Assembly (NCBI GenBank): GCA_030583905.1
Contig: CP129481.1
Location: 3,750,136-3,814,135 of the forward strand
From: Anaerolineales bacterium
GTDB lineage: Bacteria; Chloroflexota; Anaerolineae; Anaerolineales; Villigracilaceae
Direction: 5' to 3'
Length of the DNA stretch: 64,000 bases
Of this stretch, positions 42,480 through 51,478 are shown in pieces (position 1 is the stretch's first letter; every line of letters starts with the position of its first letter). The position numbers were made by a program, and so were the translations under genes. Under the pieces are notes generated by a model. It ran no database searches, was not told the DNA's origin, and saw nothing but the letters and a program-made list of their open reading frames with translations.

Positions 42480-43091
42480 TTAATTTCCGCGATACAGATG
42501 ATGCGTTTCAATGTAATCGTACACAGACGACGGCACGTAATAACGGTACATTTCTCCGGCAGCAATGCGGCGGCGCAATTCGCGTGAGGAGACAGGCTGA
42601 AGGAGGGCGTCAACAAAGTGGATCTTTTCTGTCACGCCGGGAAGCTGCGATTCGATCTCGGCGAGGTCGGTGAAGTCGACCGGGCGGCGCATCACACCGA
42701 TTTTGGAAACAGCAGCTACGAGGTCCGCCGGGAGGCGCCAAGTGGATAATTCCCACAGCGAATCGCCGCCGATCAAAAGGTATATTTCCGCATTCGGTTC
42801 CTGCCCGGCAAGCAGCTTAATGGTGTCGATCGTGTAATGCGGTCCCGGACGGTCAATTTCAAGCCGTGACAGTTCAAAGACCGGATTATGCGCAATCATG
42901 CCCTGCAACATCGGTAAACGATGTTCAAGCGGTGTGATGGGATTGTCCAGTTTGTGGGGAGGGTCGGGGGTCAGCATCCAGAGCAGGCGATCCAACTTGA
43001 ACTGGGAAACCGCCTCCCCCGCGAGGATGAGATGACCGATATGCGGCGGGTCGAAGGTTCCGCCAAACAAGCCGATTTTATTGTTTGCCAT
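42480..43091 (-). CDS. nadD: Nicotinate-nucleotide adenylyltransferase NadD
   Basis: A 203-residue nucleotidyltransferase that makes deamido-NAD from NaMN and ATP. The nucleotide motif GLFGGTFDPPHIGHL is at the N-terminus, and SSRELRRRIAAG near the C-terminus. Start is set at ATG 43091: TATACT stands 6 nt upstream, so the longer frame (43115) would start before the promoter. It complements the NAD-salvage pair at 19648-22009. Confidence 0.94.
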   Translation of the reverse strand: MANNKIGLFGGTFDPPHIGHLILAGEAVSQFKLDRLLWMLTPDPPHKLDNPITPLEHRLPMLQGMIAHNPVFELSRLEIDRPGPHYTIDTIKLLAGQEPNAEIYLLIGGDSLWELSTWRLPADLVAAVSKIGVMRRPVDFTDLAEIESQLPGVTEKIHFVDALLQPVSSRELRRRIAAGEMYRYYVPSSVYDYIETHHLYRGN

Positions 43092-43097
43092 GCGCGA

Positions 43098-43103
43098 AGT
43101 ATA
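43098..43103 (-). promoter_or_regulatory. -10 box of nadD (leaderless type)
   Basis: TATACT on the minus strand, 6 nt from the ATG. On the plus strand another TATACT (43138-43143) serves the divergent GAF gene. Confidence 0.6.
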
Positions 43104-43162
43104 TCGCAAAGTCATTTTAGGTTTGCGTTTCTTGGTGTATACTCGTTTTACAGGGCATCCGA

Positions 43163-44059
43163 ATGTCTGATCTTACTATTCTCAGTTCCAAATCGCCGTT
43201 AAAGCGCATTATCCATGCGGTGCAGGCGCTCGAGGCTGGAGAATATTCGCCTCATTTGCTCCATGATCTCGCCGAGGAAAAGGGCGAACTTGGGCAGCTT
43301 GCACAGATATTGGATAAGATGGCGCACACCGTTTCCCAACGGGATAACCGTCTGCGCCTGCTTCAAAAGGTGATTCCCATCGGTGTTTCGCTTTCTGCGG
43401 AGAAGGATTTTGACCGCCTGCTCGAATCACTGGTGGCGGAGGCGCAGACTTTTACGAACGCTGACGCCGGGACGTTGTACCTGCTGGAGGAGGACAGCTT
43501 GAAGTTCGTCATCCTGCGGAACATTTCGCTTGACTTGAAAATGGGCGGAACAAGCGGGAACGAGATCCCCTTTTACCCGGTGAGACTGCATCAGGATGAT
43601 GGAAGCGAGAATCGGACGAACGTCGCCTCCTACGCGGCACTGACGCGCCAGCGCGTCAACATTGCGGACGCATACATGGCGGAGGGGTTCGACTTCTCCG
43701 GTACAAAAGCCTTCGACCAGAAGACAAAATACTACTCCAAATCCTTCCTGACCATCCCGCTCGAGAACAAGGATGGAAAAGTGATCGGCGTGCTGCAATT
43801 GATCAACGCCAAGGACCCGGTCAGCGACGAGATCATCCCCTTTGCCGCTGACGATGTGCTCGAGGCGCTCATCCTGCTCGCCACCGCCGCCCTGGACGGT
43901 TACATCCGCGAGGCAGCCCTGCGTCAGGAGATCGCCAAGCTCAAGATCGAGATCGATGAGTCGCGCCGCGCCAAACAGGTGGCAGAGATCACCGAAACGA
44001 AATTCTTTCAGGAACTTAGGGACAAGGCGAAAAACATTCGGGAGCGGGGAAAGAAATAG
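43163..44059 (+). CDS. GAF-domain sensor protein
   Basis: A 298-residue protein. An N-terminal helical region of HAMP-like character (residues 13-60), then one GAF domain (about 70-245; AGTLYLLEEDSLKFVILRN, SFLTIPLENKDGKVIGVLQLIN) that could bind a small ligand. A charged helix (253-298) closely matches the C-terminus of the cNMP-binding protein at 49541-50278 (19 of 41 residues identical by eye). No output enzyme domain is present. It may act on the same partners as that protein. Confidence 0.83.
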   Translation: MSDLTILSSKSPLKRIIHAVQALEAGEYSPHLLHDLAEEKGELGQLAQILDKMAHTVSQRDNRLRLLQKVIPIGVSLSAEKDFDRLLESLVAEAQTFTNADAGTLYLLEEDSLKFVILRNISLDLKMGGTSGNEIPFYPVRLHQDDGSENRTNVASYAALTRQRVNIADAYMAEGFDFSGTKAFDQKTKYYSKSFLTIPLENKDGKVIGVLQLINAKDPVSDEIIPFAADDVLEALILLATAALDGYIREAALRQEIAKLKIEIDESRRAKQVAEITETKFFQELRDKAKNIRERGKK

Positions 44060-44196
44060 AGGAACCAAGAGGGGATTCGCAGTTTAGCGGTATCTTTCAA
44101 AATTGCAAACACATGTGTCATCCCAACAAACCCCTTTTCGTGTACATTCACCACTAAAGATACAAGGGTTTGAATAAACTCAAGGAAAAACAGGAC

Positions 44197-45375
44197 ATGT
44201 CACAGAATTTCGATGCGATCATCATTGGGGCAGGTGTCATAGGCACAAGCATTGCCTTCCACCTCGCAAAACGAGGCTTGAAGCCGGTCATTCTCGAGCA
44301 AAAACAAATGGGATTTGGCGCCACTGGAAGTTCCAGCGGGCTTGTCCGCATGCACTACGACCTCGAAGTGGAATCCCGCCTTGCCTGGCAGAGTTTCCAA
44401 TATTTCCGTAACTGGAGCGAGCGCGTGGGTGGCGAGTGCGGTTTCCGTCGTACCGGCTTCCTGCACATCGAACCCGCCAAGCACATCGAGAAATTGCGCG
44501 CAAACGTCGAAATGCATCAAAAGATCGGCATCCCATCCGAAATCATTACAGGGGACGAAGTAAAAAAACTTTCTCCATCCTTCAAAACAGATGACATCGA
44601 ATTCGCGGCATACGAGCCTGAATCTGGATACGCAGATGCAACGCTCACCGCGAATTCCTTTTTGACCGCCGCAAAAGAACATGGCGCTGTCTACGCGCAA
44701 GATTGTGGTGTGACCGCCGCCCAAACCGCTGGAGGTAAGGTGACCGGTGTGCAGAGTACGCGCGGCGATTTTTCTGCACCGATTGTCATCAATGCCGCCG
44801 GGGCGTGGGCTGGCAAGGTCAGTGATCTGTTCGGCGTTTCCATCCCGTTGGATACGTGGACTCATGATGTCGTCCATGTCCGACGCCCCGCTCATATAAA
44901 AGACCATCTGACCGTGATCGACAGTTCGCTCAATATGTACTTCCGGCCTGATTCCGGTGACCTGACCCTGGTCGCCCTCGAAGATGACAGCCGCCTCGGC
45001 GAATCCCCTGAAGCGGACTTGGGCTATGTCGCCAAGGATTTCGTCGAGCGCGCCATTGACCGCATTTGCAAACGCATCCCCGCCATGGAGGAAGGCTCAT
45101 TGCACTCCACCCACGTTGGCAGGGACGGATTGACTCCGGATCAGCGGGCAATTATCGGCGCGGCAGGACCCGAGGGTTATTACCTCGTCACCGGTTTCAG
45201 CGGCACCGGCTTCAAACTCTCCCCTGCCGTCGGTTTGTGCGTCAGCGAATTGATCGTGGACGGCAAAGCATCCACGGTGGATATCTCCGGTTTTGACCCC
45301 GCCCGCTTTGAGCGCGGGGAAACACTCAAAGGACAGAACGATTACGGCTTCATCTGGCGTAACGAACAAAAGTAG
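44197..45375 (+). CDS. FAD-dependent amine/amino-acid oxidoreductase (DAO family)
   Basis: A 392-residue flavoprotein. The FAD-binding Rossmann motif IIIGAGVIGTSIAFHLAKRG is at the N-terminus; SSGLVRMHYD and the C-terminal GYYLVTGFSGTGFKLSPAVG are typical of sarcosine/glycine oxidase-type DAO enzymes. Substrate not told by sequence. ATG 44197 is used; a TTG at 44170 would add nine charged residues. Confidence 0.85.
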   Translation: MSQNFDAIIIGAGVIGTSIAFHLAKRGLKPVILEQKQMGFGATGSSSGLVRMHYDLEVESRLAWQSFQYFRNWSERVGGECGFRRTGFLHIEPAKHIEKLRANVEMHQKIGIPSEIITGDEVKKLSPSFKTDDIEFAAYEPESGYADATLTANSFLTAAKEHGAVYAQDCGVTAAQTAGGKVTGVQSTRGDFSAPIVINAAGAWAGKVSDLFGVSIPLDTWTHDVVHVRRPAHIKDHLTVIDSSLNMYFRPDSGDLTLVALEDDSRLGESPEADLGYVAKDFVERAIDRICKRIPAMEEGSLHSTHVGRDGLTPDQRAIIGAAGPEGYYLVTGFSGTGFKLSPAVGLCVSELIVDGKASTVDISGFDPARFERGETLKGQNDYGFIWRNEQK

Positions 45376-45404
45376 GCGCGCCGCCTGCGAAGATAAGGAC
45401 ATAT

Positions 45405-46529
45405 ATGAATTCACGTACTAAAAAGTTAAAACTCATCACTATAAGTATATTTCTGCTTATCTTTGCAGTTGCAGTAAGTGCATGCGGTGCTGAAGGAAAT
45501 TTTCTGGCAGGTGGTGCCGGTGCTTCAAACGCCGAAGAGGAGATCACTGCCACTCCCGCCGCTGAAGAGCCGATCGTTGAGCCGCCTACTCCCACGCCCA
45601 TCCCCGAACCGTTCGGGCGCATCATCTTCGTTTCCAACCGCGAAGGTCAAAAAAATCTATTCATCACCGCACCGAACGGAACCGACCTGAACCGCCTTAC
45701 CGCAAACGGCTCGGAAGACAGCACACCCCGCATTTCCCCCGATGGCACAAAGATCGCGTTCGTTTCCACGGTCAACAATAACATGGACATTTACATCCTT
45801 GACCTTGGCTCGGGCGCGATCACGCGTGTCACGGACACCCCTGAAAAAGACTCATCCCCCTCCTGGTCACCCGACGGCACAAGACTAGCCTTCGAATCCT
45901 TCCGCGATGGCAACTTCGAGATCTACATCACCAACATCGACGGCACCAACCAGATCCGCATCACAAACGACTCCTCCGGCGACAGCAGCCCCGTCTGGTC
46001 GCCGGTCGGCAACGAGATTGCATTTGTCAGCAACCGTTATGGAAACGCAGATATCCTGCTGACGTCGCTCAATGGCTCCATTTCCACACTGACGACGAAC
46101 GTCGCCCCAGACTCCGCTCCAACCTGGTCGCCAAACGGAAGCCGCATCGCCTTTCAGACCCATGACGGCGAACTCTCTCATCTGTGCATCATCGGGCGTG
46201 ATGGACTTGGACAAAACTGCATTACGTCCGCCATGGCGAAATATAGTCCGCCTGCCTGGTCACCCGATGGGAATTGGATCGCCGCCAGCGCACCGGACAG
46301 CGGCATCCATCTTTTCAGTCTGGCAGACAACTCCATGACCCAACTCTCCGCACCGGGGATCGAACCGCTTGGGATCCCATCCTGGTCACCGGATGGGTTG
46401 CGGCTGGTCCTTCAAGCCCAAACCGGGGGGAGTACCGAGCTTTTCATGACGCTCATTCAAACCAATGAGTTCACACAACTTACTTTCACAAATAGTTACA
46501 ATGGAGAACCGCACTGGTTTAATAATTAA
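45405..46529 (+). CDS. TolB-like PD40 beta-propeller lipoprotein
   Basis: A 374-residue lipoprotein (VAVSAC, Cys 27) with a Thr/Pro/Glu-rich tether and six or so WD40-like PD40 repeats, each with the pattern SPDGTKIAFVS or SWSPDGTRLAF. These propellers bind proteins or sugars at the cell surface. Ends 21 nt before the cyclase gene, whose promoter lies in that gap. Confidence 0.87.
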   Translation: MNSRTKKLKLITISIFLLIFAVAVSACGAEGNFLAGGAGASNAEEEITATPAAEEPIVEPPTPTPIPEPFGRIIFVSNREGQKNLFITAPNGTDLNRLTANGSEDSTPRISPDGTKIAFVSTVNNNMDIYILDLGSGAITRVTDTPEKDSSPSWSPDGTRLAFESFRDGNFEIYITNIDGTNQIRITNDSSGDSSPVWSPVGNEIAFVSNRYGNADILLTSLNGSISTLTTNVAPDSAPTWSPNGSRIAFQTHDGELSHLCIIGRDGLGQNCITSAMAKYSPPAWSPDGNWIAASAPDSGIHLFSLADNSMTQLSAPGIEPLGIPSWSPDGLRLVLQAQTGGSTELFMTLIQTNEFTQLTFTNSYNGEPHWFNN

Positions 46530-46537
46530 AACACATC

Positions 46538-46543
46538 TATAAT
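46538..46543 (+). promoter_or_regulatory. -10 box of the cyclase gene (leaderless type)
   Basis: TATAAT, 7 nt before ATG 46551. No ribosome site can fit after a normal start point. Confidence 0.65.
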
Positions 46544-46550
46544 CCGCCAC

Positions 46551-48107
46551 ATGCTTCCCGAATCGCCGCTCACCACAATTGAAAGCAGGTTGCGATATTT
46601 CCTGCCCGCAGAAATGTACGCGTCCATGTGGGGGAATCCGTCCGTGGACATCATGATCGAAGTCCACAACCACCTGCGGACCTTGCAGCGGATCCTGCAC
46701 GATTACACGTCCAAACAGATCGACATCAAAAAATTGAAGCCGGGCGATGTGAAAACCGACTGGCAGTACGGGACCATGATGTTCACCGACCTGGCTGGTT
46801 TCACAAAACTGATGGAAGCCAACGCATCCAAGGGGCAGCAGGGCGCGGAGACCATTCTGAAACAATTAACGAAATATTTCTCCGCCATGATCGCGGTGAT
46901 CAGTAAATCGGGCGGGGAATTGGTCGAGTTTACCGGCGATGCGATGCTGGTCGTCTTTCCGAAAACCAACCGGGATGACGATACCGTGCGCGCCGTGCGC
47001 GCCGGTCTGCGCATGCAGAGAGCCATGAAAGAATTTGCGAACATCCAAACGCCCAGCGGCGTTGTGGACCTGCAAATGCGGATCGGCATTCACAACGGCA
47101 GGTTCCTCACCGCGGATATCGGCACACCGCGCCGCATGGAGCACGTCCTGCTTGGCAAGGATGTTCAGCAGGCAAAACTGACCGAAGGCAACGGGCGCAA
47201 AGGACGGGTCAATCTGTCAGCGAAGGCATATGAACGGGTGCAGGACCAATTTCAATTCGAGGAAGGCGAGGCGGGTTATTATCTGGTTGTGGATAATCTG
47301 AGCGAGGGCGAACTCGGCGAGTATGAGATCACGCCGATGAACAGGCGCACCGCCAGCAGTATGATCTTTGATAGAAAAGATAAAAAGGAAGTGCTGAACA
47401 ATATTGTCACGCTGCTCAATGATATCGAACCGATCGCGAGCTTCCTGCCGGCGTCTGTGCTTTCCCTGCTCGTCGAGAGCGCCGCAGACCGCAGAATCCC
47501 GCCGGATTTTCCGCATCCCACCATTATGTTCGTCAATTTCGTCGGGTTGCCCGAGGCGGCGGACCGCGCGTTGCCGGGCGAGGAGCGAAAACTGGCGCTC
47601 AGTTTCTCGCGCGCGTTTTCACTGATCAACGCAGTTGTGGAATCGCGCGGCGGCGTATTGAAGAAAGTGACGTATCATCTGTTCGGTTCGGATATCGTCA
47701 TTTATTTTGGCGTGCCGACCGCGCATACGAACGATGAAATGCGCGCGGCGTCGGCGGCGGTTGCCATTCGCGAGATCATCTACAATCTCAAGCCGCCCAC
47801 CATCGGGAACACCCAACCGGAGATCTTCTGCCAGATCGGCATCAATACGGGACCCGCATTCGTGGCGGAGGTCGGCGAGCCGCGCGGACGACGCGAGTAC
47901 AATGTGCTGGGCGACACGGTCAACACGGCGGCGCGTTTAATGAACCATGCGCACAAGTATCAGATCATCATCTCAGAGGGCGTGAAACAGGCGATTGAGT
48001 CAAAATATGATTGCGCGCCGCTGGGAGAGATTCCTTTGAAAGGAAAAAGCGCGCCGATGCCGCTGTTTGAGCTGGTTCAGCAGAAACCGAAAACTGACAA
48101 AAAATGA
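46551..48107 (+). CDS. Tandem-domain class III nucleotide cyclase
   Basis: A 518-residue soluble protein with two cyclase homology domains. C1 (about 72-225) has both metal Asp: Asp 80 (MFTDLAG) and Asp 130 (FTGDAML), but lacks the transition-state Asn/Arg pair (GKDVQQAKL). C2 (about 322-485) has the pair, Asn 458 and Arg 462 (GDTVNTAARL), but lost the metal residues (Asn 329, Ser 380). Together they form one composite site, as in mammalian soluble adenylyl cyclase. Lys 371/372 in C2 favours ATP; the second specificity position is Asn 451 and not decisive. A cNMP-binding protein is encoded 1.4 kb away. Confidence 0.88.
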   Translation: MLPESPLTTIESRLRYFLPAEMYASMWGNPSVDIMIEVHNHLRTLQRILHDYTSKQIDIKKLKPGDVKTDWQYGTMMFTDLAGFTKLMEANASKGQQGAETILKQLTKYFSAMIAVISKSGGELVEFTGDAMLVVFPKTNRDDDTVRAVRAGLRMQRAMKEFANIQTPSGVVDLQMRIGIHNGRFLTADIGTPRRMEHVLLGKDVQQAKLTEGNGRKGRVNLSAKAYERVQDQFQFEEGEAGYYLVVDNLSEGELGEYEITPMNRRTASSMIFDRKDKKEVLNNIVTLLNDIEPIASFLPASVLSLLVESAADRRIPPDFPHPTIMFVNFVGLPEAADRALPGEERKLALSFSRAFSLINAVVESRGGVLKKVTYHLFGSDIVIYFGVPTAHTNDEMRAASAAVAIREIIYNLKPPTIGNTQPEIFCQIGINTGPAFVAEVGEPRGRREYNVLGDTVNTAARLMNHAHKYQIIISEGVKQAIESKYDCAPLGEIPLKGKSAPMPLFELVQQKPKTDKK

Positions 48108-48129
48108 CGGCTTTCGCCGTCATTTTTTT
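48104..48129. terminator. Bidirectional intrinsic terminator
   Basis: ATGACGGC (48104-48111), loop TTTC, GCCGTCAT (48116-48123), then six T; A-rich before the stem. It overlaps the cyclase stop codon and lies between convergent genes. Confidence 0.93.
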
Positions 48130-48130
48130 C

Positions 48131-48505
48131 TTAAGTTTCACCGGGCTTTCTCTTTAGACGTTCATCAAGTTTCGTCCAAAGTCCGGCTGCGAGCTTGCTG
48201 CCCTCTTTGCGCCGCAGGTTGACTTTGTAAATGGCTTTTTCACCTGCGCCGATGCGGATCAGCCAGAATTGCTCGGTCAGGCTGGAGAGAGCTGCATCCA
48301 ATTCGTCACGGGAGAGGCGCTCCGCTTCGGGCACGGACTCCATCACTTCGCGCAAACGCGGATAGTTCATCTGCAATTCGCGCAGCATCAGGCGCATGAT
48401 CTTGCGCAGGGCGGGAGGCAGGTCGGCGAGATCGAGCGGAGTGATGCCGCCTTCCTTTTGCTTATCCTGAATCTCTTTGTTTAAACGGTCAAATACACCG
48501 GGCAT
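48131..48505 (-). CDS. Uncharacterised small protein, end of MinD/cNMP operon
   Basis: A 124-residue soluble protein: a helical N-terminal region (PPALRKIMRLMLRELQMNYPRLREVM), then a probable winged helix (LSRDELDAALSSLTEQFWLIRIGAGEKAIYKVNLRRK). The second part resembles in layout the protein at 53452-53787, which also goes with a MinD-like gene. Start at 48505 follows GGGAGG. No family recognised; it is likely a partner of the MinD-like ATPase. Confidence 0.75.
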   Translation of the reverse strand: MPGVFDRLNKEIQDKQKEGGITPLDLADLPPALRKIMRLMLRELQMNYPRLREVMESVPEAERLSRDELDAALSSLTEQFWLIRIGAGEKAIYKVNLRRKEGSKLAAGLWTKLDERLKRKPGET

Positions 48506-48516
48506 GGGGACCTCCC

Positions 48517-48729
48517 TCAATACAACTCAGGCATGCTGATCGGTTCGGGCTGGGGCTCACACTCGCCGCACCAGATGACGTTCGCCACCGCCAAGCCCTT
48601 GGGAGTATTGTTCGCGCCCACGAACATGGTAATGAACGTGGACATGGTCGCGGCGTGATCCTTGCAGACGAACCGCCCGCAGAACGCGCAGGAAGCGCGC
48701 GCATCTTCTTCACAGTGCCAGCATTTCAT
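48517..48729 (-). CDS. 70-residue B-box-like zinc-finger protein
   Basis: Cys/His pattern CWHC, CAFC, CKDH and CGEC gives two zinc sites, as in small B-box-type fingers of bacterial membrane proteins, but here alone with no membrane helix. It is between the MinD-like gene (9 nt) and the 124-residue protein (11 nt) on one transcript. Function unknown. Confidence 0.75.
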   Translation of the reverse strand: MKCWHCEEDARASCAFCGRFVCKDHAATMSTFITMFVGANNTPKGLAVANVIWCGECEPQPEPISMPELY

Positions 48730-48738
48730 CGTCGGCTC

Positions 48739-49524
48739 CTACTTCACTGAGAGAACAGATTCGACCACGCCTTGCAGTGCGCGTGACCATTCATGGTCTG
48801 GATAACGCAGCGAGAACAGATCCTGGCTGGCATTGTCCGCCATATCGAACGTCAACGGCAGGACGCCGGTCACAGGCGCATTGAATTCGCTTTCGATGTC
48901 CTTTTTGATCTTTGAAAAATCGTATTTCGGCAGCGCCTTGTTGACCAACAGGAACAAGTTCGGTACATCGAGGCTGCGGGCAATATCCACCGTCACCGAA
49001 GTGCCTTGAATATCCTGGTTATCCGGGCGCAGGAGGATGATGAGAATATCCGATGTGGCAATGGAAAGCAGCGTCTCTTCGTTCAAACCGGGATGCGTGT
49101 CAATGAAAAGATAATCCAGATCGAATTCCGTGATCGTGGTTTGCAAGCCTTCGTTCAGCAGATTAAAGTCAACGCCTTCGCGCAGGATCTGGCTGATCTC
49201 CCGCCCGCGAATGCTGGATGGAAACAGCCACAGATTCTTGCCCGCCAGTTTTGCGCGTCCCTCCCCGCCGACAGGGTTATCGCCGACCGAGAATCCGATC
49301 TCACGGATGGTGGCTTTCCCGTGCAGGAAATCGTTCATGGTCTTGCCCATTTTGTCCTCATCCAGCCCAAAAAGGACATGGATGCCCGGCGACTGGATAT
49401 CCGTATCCACCACGCCGACGCGCTTGCCGGTCATCGCGACCTGCGCCGCAAGATTGGCGGTCGTATTCGATTTTCCCGTCCCCCCGCGGAATGAATGGAT
49501 GGAAACGATCTTGCCCTTGTTCAT
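48739..49524 (-). CDS. MinD/ParA-like ATPase (first of two)
   Basis: A 261-residue deviant-Walker ATPase: SFRGGTGKSNTTAN at the N-terminus, DTDIQSPGIHVLF, and FIDTHPGLNEETLLSIA. The family's signature Lys in KGGxGK is Arg 13 here. No C-terminal amphipathic helix for membrane binding is obvious. It closely resembles the protein at 52666-53421. It follows the cNMP-binding gene by 16 nt. It is not likely to be the cell-division MinD, as MinC and MinE are absent and the context is signalling. Confidence 0.9.
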   Translation of the reverse strand: MNKGKIVSIHSFRGGTGKSNTTANLAAQVAMTGKRVGVVDTDIQSPGIHVLFGLDEDKMGKTMNDFLHGKATIREIGFSVGDNPVGGEGRAKLAGKNLWLFPSSIRGREISQILREGVDFNLLNEGLQTTITEFDLDYLFIDTHPGLNEETLLSIATSDILIILLRPDNQDIQGTSVTVDIARSLDVPNLFLLVNKALPKYDFSKIKKDIESEFNAPVTGVLPLTFDMADNASQDLFSLRYPDHEWSRALQGVVESVLSVK

Positions 49525-49540
49525 AACACCTCCGAATAAA

Positions 49541-50278
49541 TCAATCCTGTTGGGCGCGTTTCTGGCGCAACGCCTTCGCCTGTTCTTTCAAATTCGCATA
49601 GAATTCCGTGCCGGTGATCTCTTCAAATTCCTTCCTGCGGCGCGTTTGATCGATCTCGAATGTCAAACGCTCCAATTCCTGTTTCAGTCCTTCTTCGCGC
49701 GCCTTCACCTGCTTCACCATCGAATAGAACGTCGAAAGCAGCTGCGCCGCCTTGTCGTCATCCGAGCCGGTATGGGTCATCAGCGGCTGACTCTGATCGA
49801 GAAAGGAATAATCACCTTCCGCCGTTTTTTGCGACCAGTCTATCACTTTTTCGATGTACGTCGTGGAAAAACGCAGGCGGCTCGAATATCCCTGCAAAAT
49901 ACCGATGGCAACATCCGCGCGGCGGGTCAGCAGATCGAAGAACACATCCCGGTTCAACTCCAGCGCCCGAACGTCCTCCAGCGCGATCACGCCTGCCGAA
50001 CGCGGTCGTTGATCGATCAGCGACATCTCCCCCACCGTCTCGCCGGGTTCCACCTTATTGATAATGATCTCGTCACCCTTGCCATCGGTCGTGACGATCT
50101 TCAAATTACCGCTTAACACCACGAAGAAAGAATCAGCGGAATCGCCTTTGCGGATCATCGCCTCATCCGGTGCAAACGTCCGCACGGTCGCCTGCGCCAC
50201 CACCGCCGCCAATGCATCGTCCGATAATTCGCTGAAAAATTCGGTCTCTCGTAATTGCTTTAGGATGTCCTGGCTCAT
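49541..50278 (-). CDS. cNMP-binding effector without DNA-binding domain
   Basis: A 245-residue protein. The cyclic-nucleotide-binding domain (about 8-130) has an intact phosphate-binding cassette, GETVGEMSLIDQRPRSAGV, with the Glu and Arg that contact cAMP or cGMP. No helix-turn-helix follows, so it is not a CRP regulator; instead a helical, charged tail (about 180-245) ends in EITGTEFYANL, shared with the GAF protein at 43163. Its start overlaps the stop of the PrsW-like gene by 4 nt. Confidence 0.88.
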   Translation of the reverse strand: MSQDILKQLRETEFFSELSDDALAAVVAQATVRTFAPDEAMIRKGDSADSFFVVLSGNLKIVTTDGKGDEIIINKVEPGETVGEMSLIDQRPRSAGVIALEDVRALELNRDVFFDLLTRRADVAIGILQGYSSRLRFSTTYIEKVIDWSQKTAEGDYSFLDQSQPLMTHTGSDDDKAAQLLSTFYSMVKQVKAREEGLKQELERLTFEIDQTRRRKEFEEITGTEFYANLKEQAKALRQKRAQQD

Positions 50279-51393
50279 GCCTGATCCTTCTCTTTTGACT
50301 TTTCCTTGATCCGGTCAGTGACGCGGTCGAACAATCCGCCTCCTTTTTGACCTGTGCTTGATTCAGTGATCCGGGCTTGGATCTTATCCCAAACCCTGAA
50401 ATCCTGCCCCAAATAGACTTCGCGCACAAACATCATCGGGTACATGCCGATCTGCTTCCGCAATCCTTCCATATCCTTCGCCAGTGACTGGATGATGTCT
50501 TCAAGCTCCTTGTGTTTTGCAGGGCTGGGCGTGGACTCCAATAATTTACGTTTGATGCCGATCTCCGCCTGTTTATACAACAATTCACGCACCAATGGAA
50601 CCTTCTCATCCCCAAAACGCTCCTTGAACGGTGTCAGCAGTGTCTCCACCATTTTTTCGATGCCTGTCACCGCCCGTGTTTCTTCCTTTGTAACGCGGTC
50701 TTCCTCACCGAGTTTTTCCCCCACCCACTGCTTCTGTTCGCTCATTCCGCGCCGGATGACGTACCAGATCAAGACCGCGCCCAACACGCCATACCCGATG
50801 GCAAACACAAACACCAAGAATGTCCCTACAGTCGTGACCATCTTGTTGAATATGGCATGTAAAATGATCGCGACTGCATATCCACCAATGACCACCCATA
50901 CGCCACGTTGTTTTACTTTCTCTCCGCGGTAATACGCCAGTGCAGTGCCGATCAACCCGCTGCCGGCGGCATGCATTAAATTGGTGGAAAAAACGCGCGA
51001 CAGCGCAACGATCAAGGCATTTTCAGGATTCGCATCCACATATTCGATGTTTTCGACAATGGCAAAACCAATCCCCGCCCCAAAGCCATACAAGGCTCCA
51101 TCTACGACATAATTGAAATTAGCACGACTGACCAGATAAAGCAGGATCAATGACTTCAATATCTCTTCGATGACCGGAGCCGTGAACCGGATCACCTGAT
51201 CCCACGTCACCCAGCCCGCATTGACCATTGCCGGATTGATCTGCGAAACGAGCAAGTAAGCCGCAACACCGCATCCAAGCGTAATTATATTGTGATGGAA
51301 CTTTGCAGTTTTATGCAAGTCGAACTTGCGCAAAAAAAGCAAAAAAACGAAGGGAATTACTAAAGCGATGGCGATCGCGATCACGAGAATCAT
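50275..51393 (-). CDS. PrsW-type intramembrane protease with cytoplasmic tail
   Basis: A 372-residue membrane protein with about eight helices in residues 1-215. PrsW-family motifs are present: EEILK (76-80), FAIVEN (110-115), His 141 (NLMHAAGSG) and His 179 (ILHAIFN). B. subtilis PrsW cuts the anti-sigma factor RsiW. A hydrophilic tail (about 220-372) of unknown type follows. Upstream lie an ECF sigma factor and a membrane protein; downstream it is coupled to the cNMP-binding gene. Confidence 0.85.
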   Translation of the reverse strand: MILVIAIAIALVIPFVFLLFLRKFDLHKTAKFHHNIITLGCGVAAYLLVSQINPAMVNAGWVTWDQVIRFTAPVIEEILKSLILLYLVSRANFNYVVDGALYGFGAGIGFAIVENIEYVDANPENALIVALSRVFSTNLMHAAGSGLIGTALAYYRGEKVKQRGVWVVIGGYAVAIILHAIFNKMVTTVGTFLVFVFAIGYGVLGAVLIWYVIRRGMSEQKQWVGEKLGEEDRVTKEETRAVTGIEKMVETLLTPFKERFGDEKVPLVRELLYKQAEIGIKRKLLESTPSPAKHKELEDIIQSLAKDMEGLRKQIGMYPMMFVREVYLGQDFRVWDKIQARITESSTGQKGGGLFDRVTDRIKEKSKEKDQA

Positions 51394-51432
51394 GGCGAAA
51401 TCATACCGTATCTATACATGCCCTGCAAGGAA

Positions 51433-51464
51433 AAAAGCGGCGACAGAAATCTGTCACCGCTTTT
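51433..51464 (-). terminator. Terminator or attenuator between the sigma operon and the PrsW gene
   Basis: AAAAGCGG-C-GACAG (51433-51446), loop AAAT, CTGTC-A-CCGCTTTT (51451-51464): one mismatch. A-runs and T-runs on both sides let it work on the minus strand. It lies 14 nt after the membrane-protein gene and 40 nt before the PrsW gene. Confidence 0.8.
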
Positions 51465-51478
51465 CATTCCATGATAGG

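Noticed and set aside
48739..49524. Cell-division MinD
   Set aside because: No MinC or MinE nearby, no membrane-targeting helix at the C-terminus, Arg in place of the signature Lys, and a signalling neighbourhood.
49541..50278. CRP/FNR transcription factor
   Set aside because: Only the cyclic-nucleotide domain is present; no helix-turn-helix follows it.
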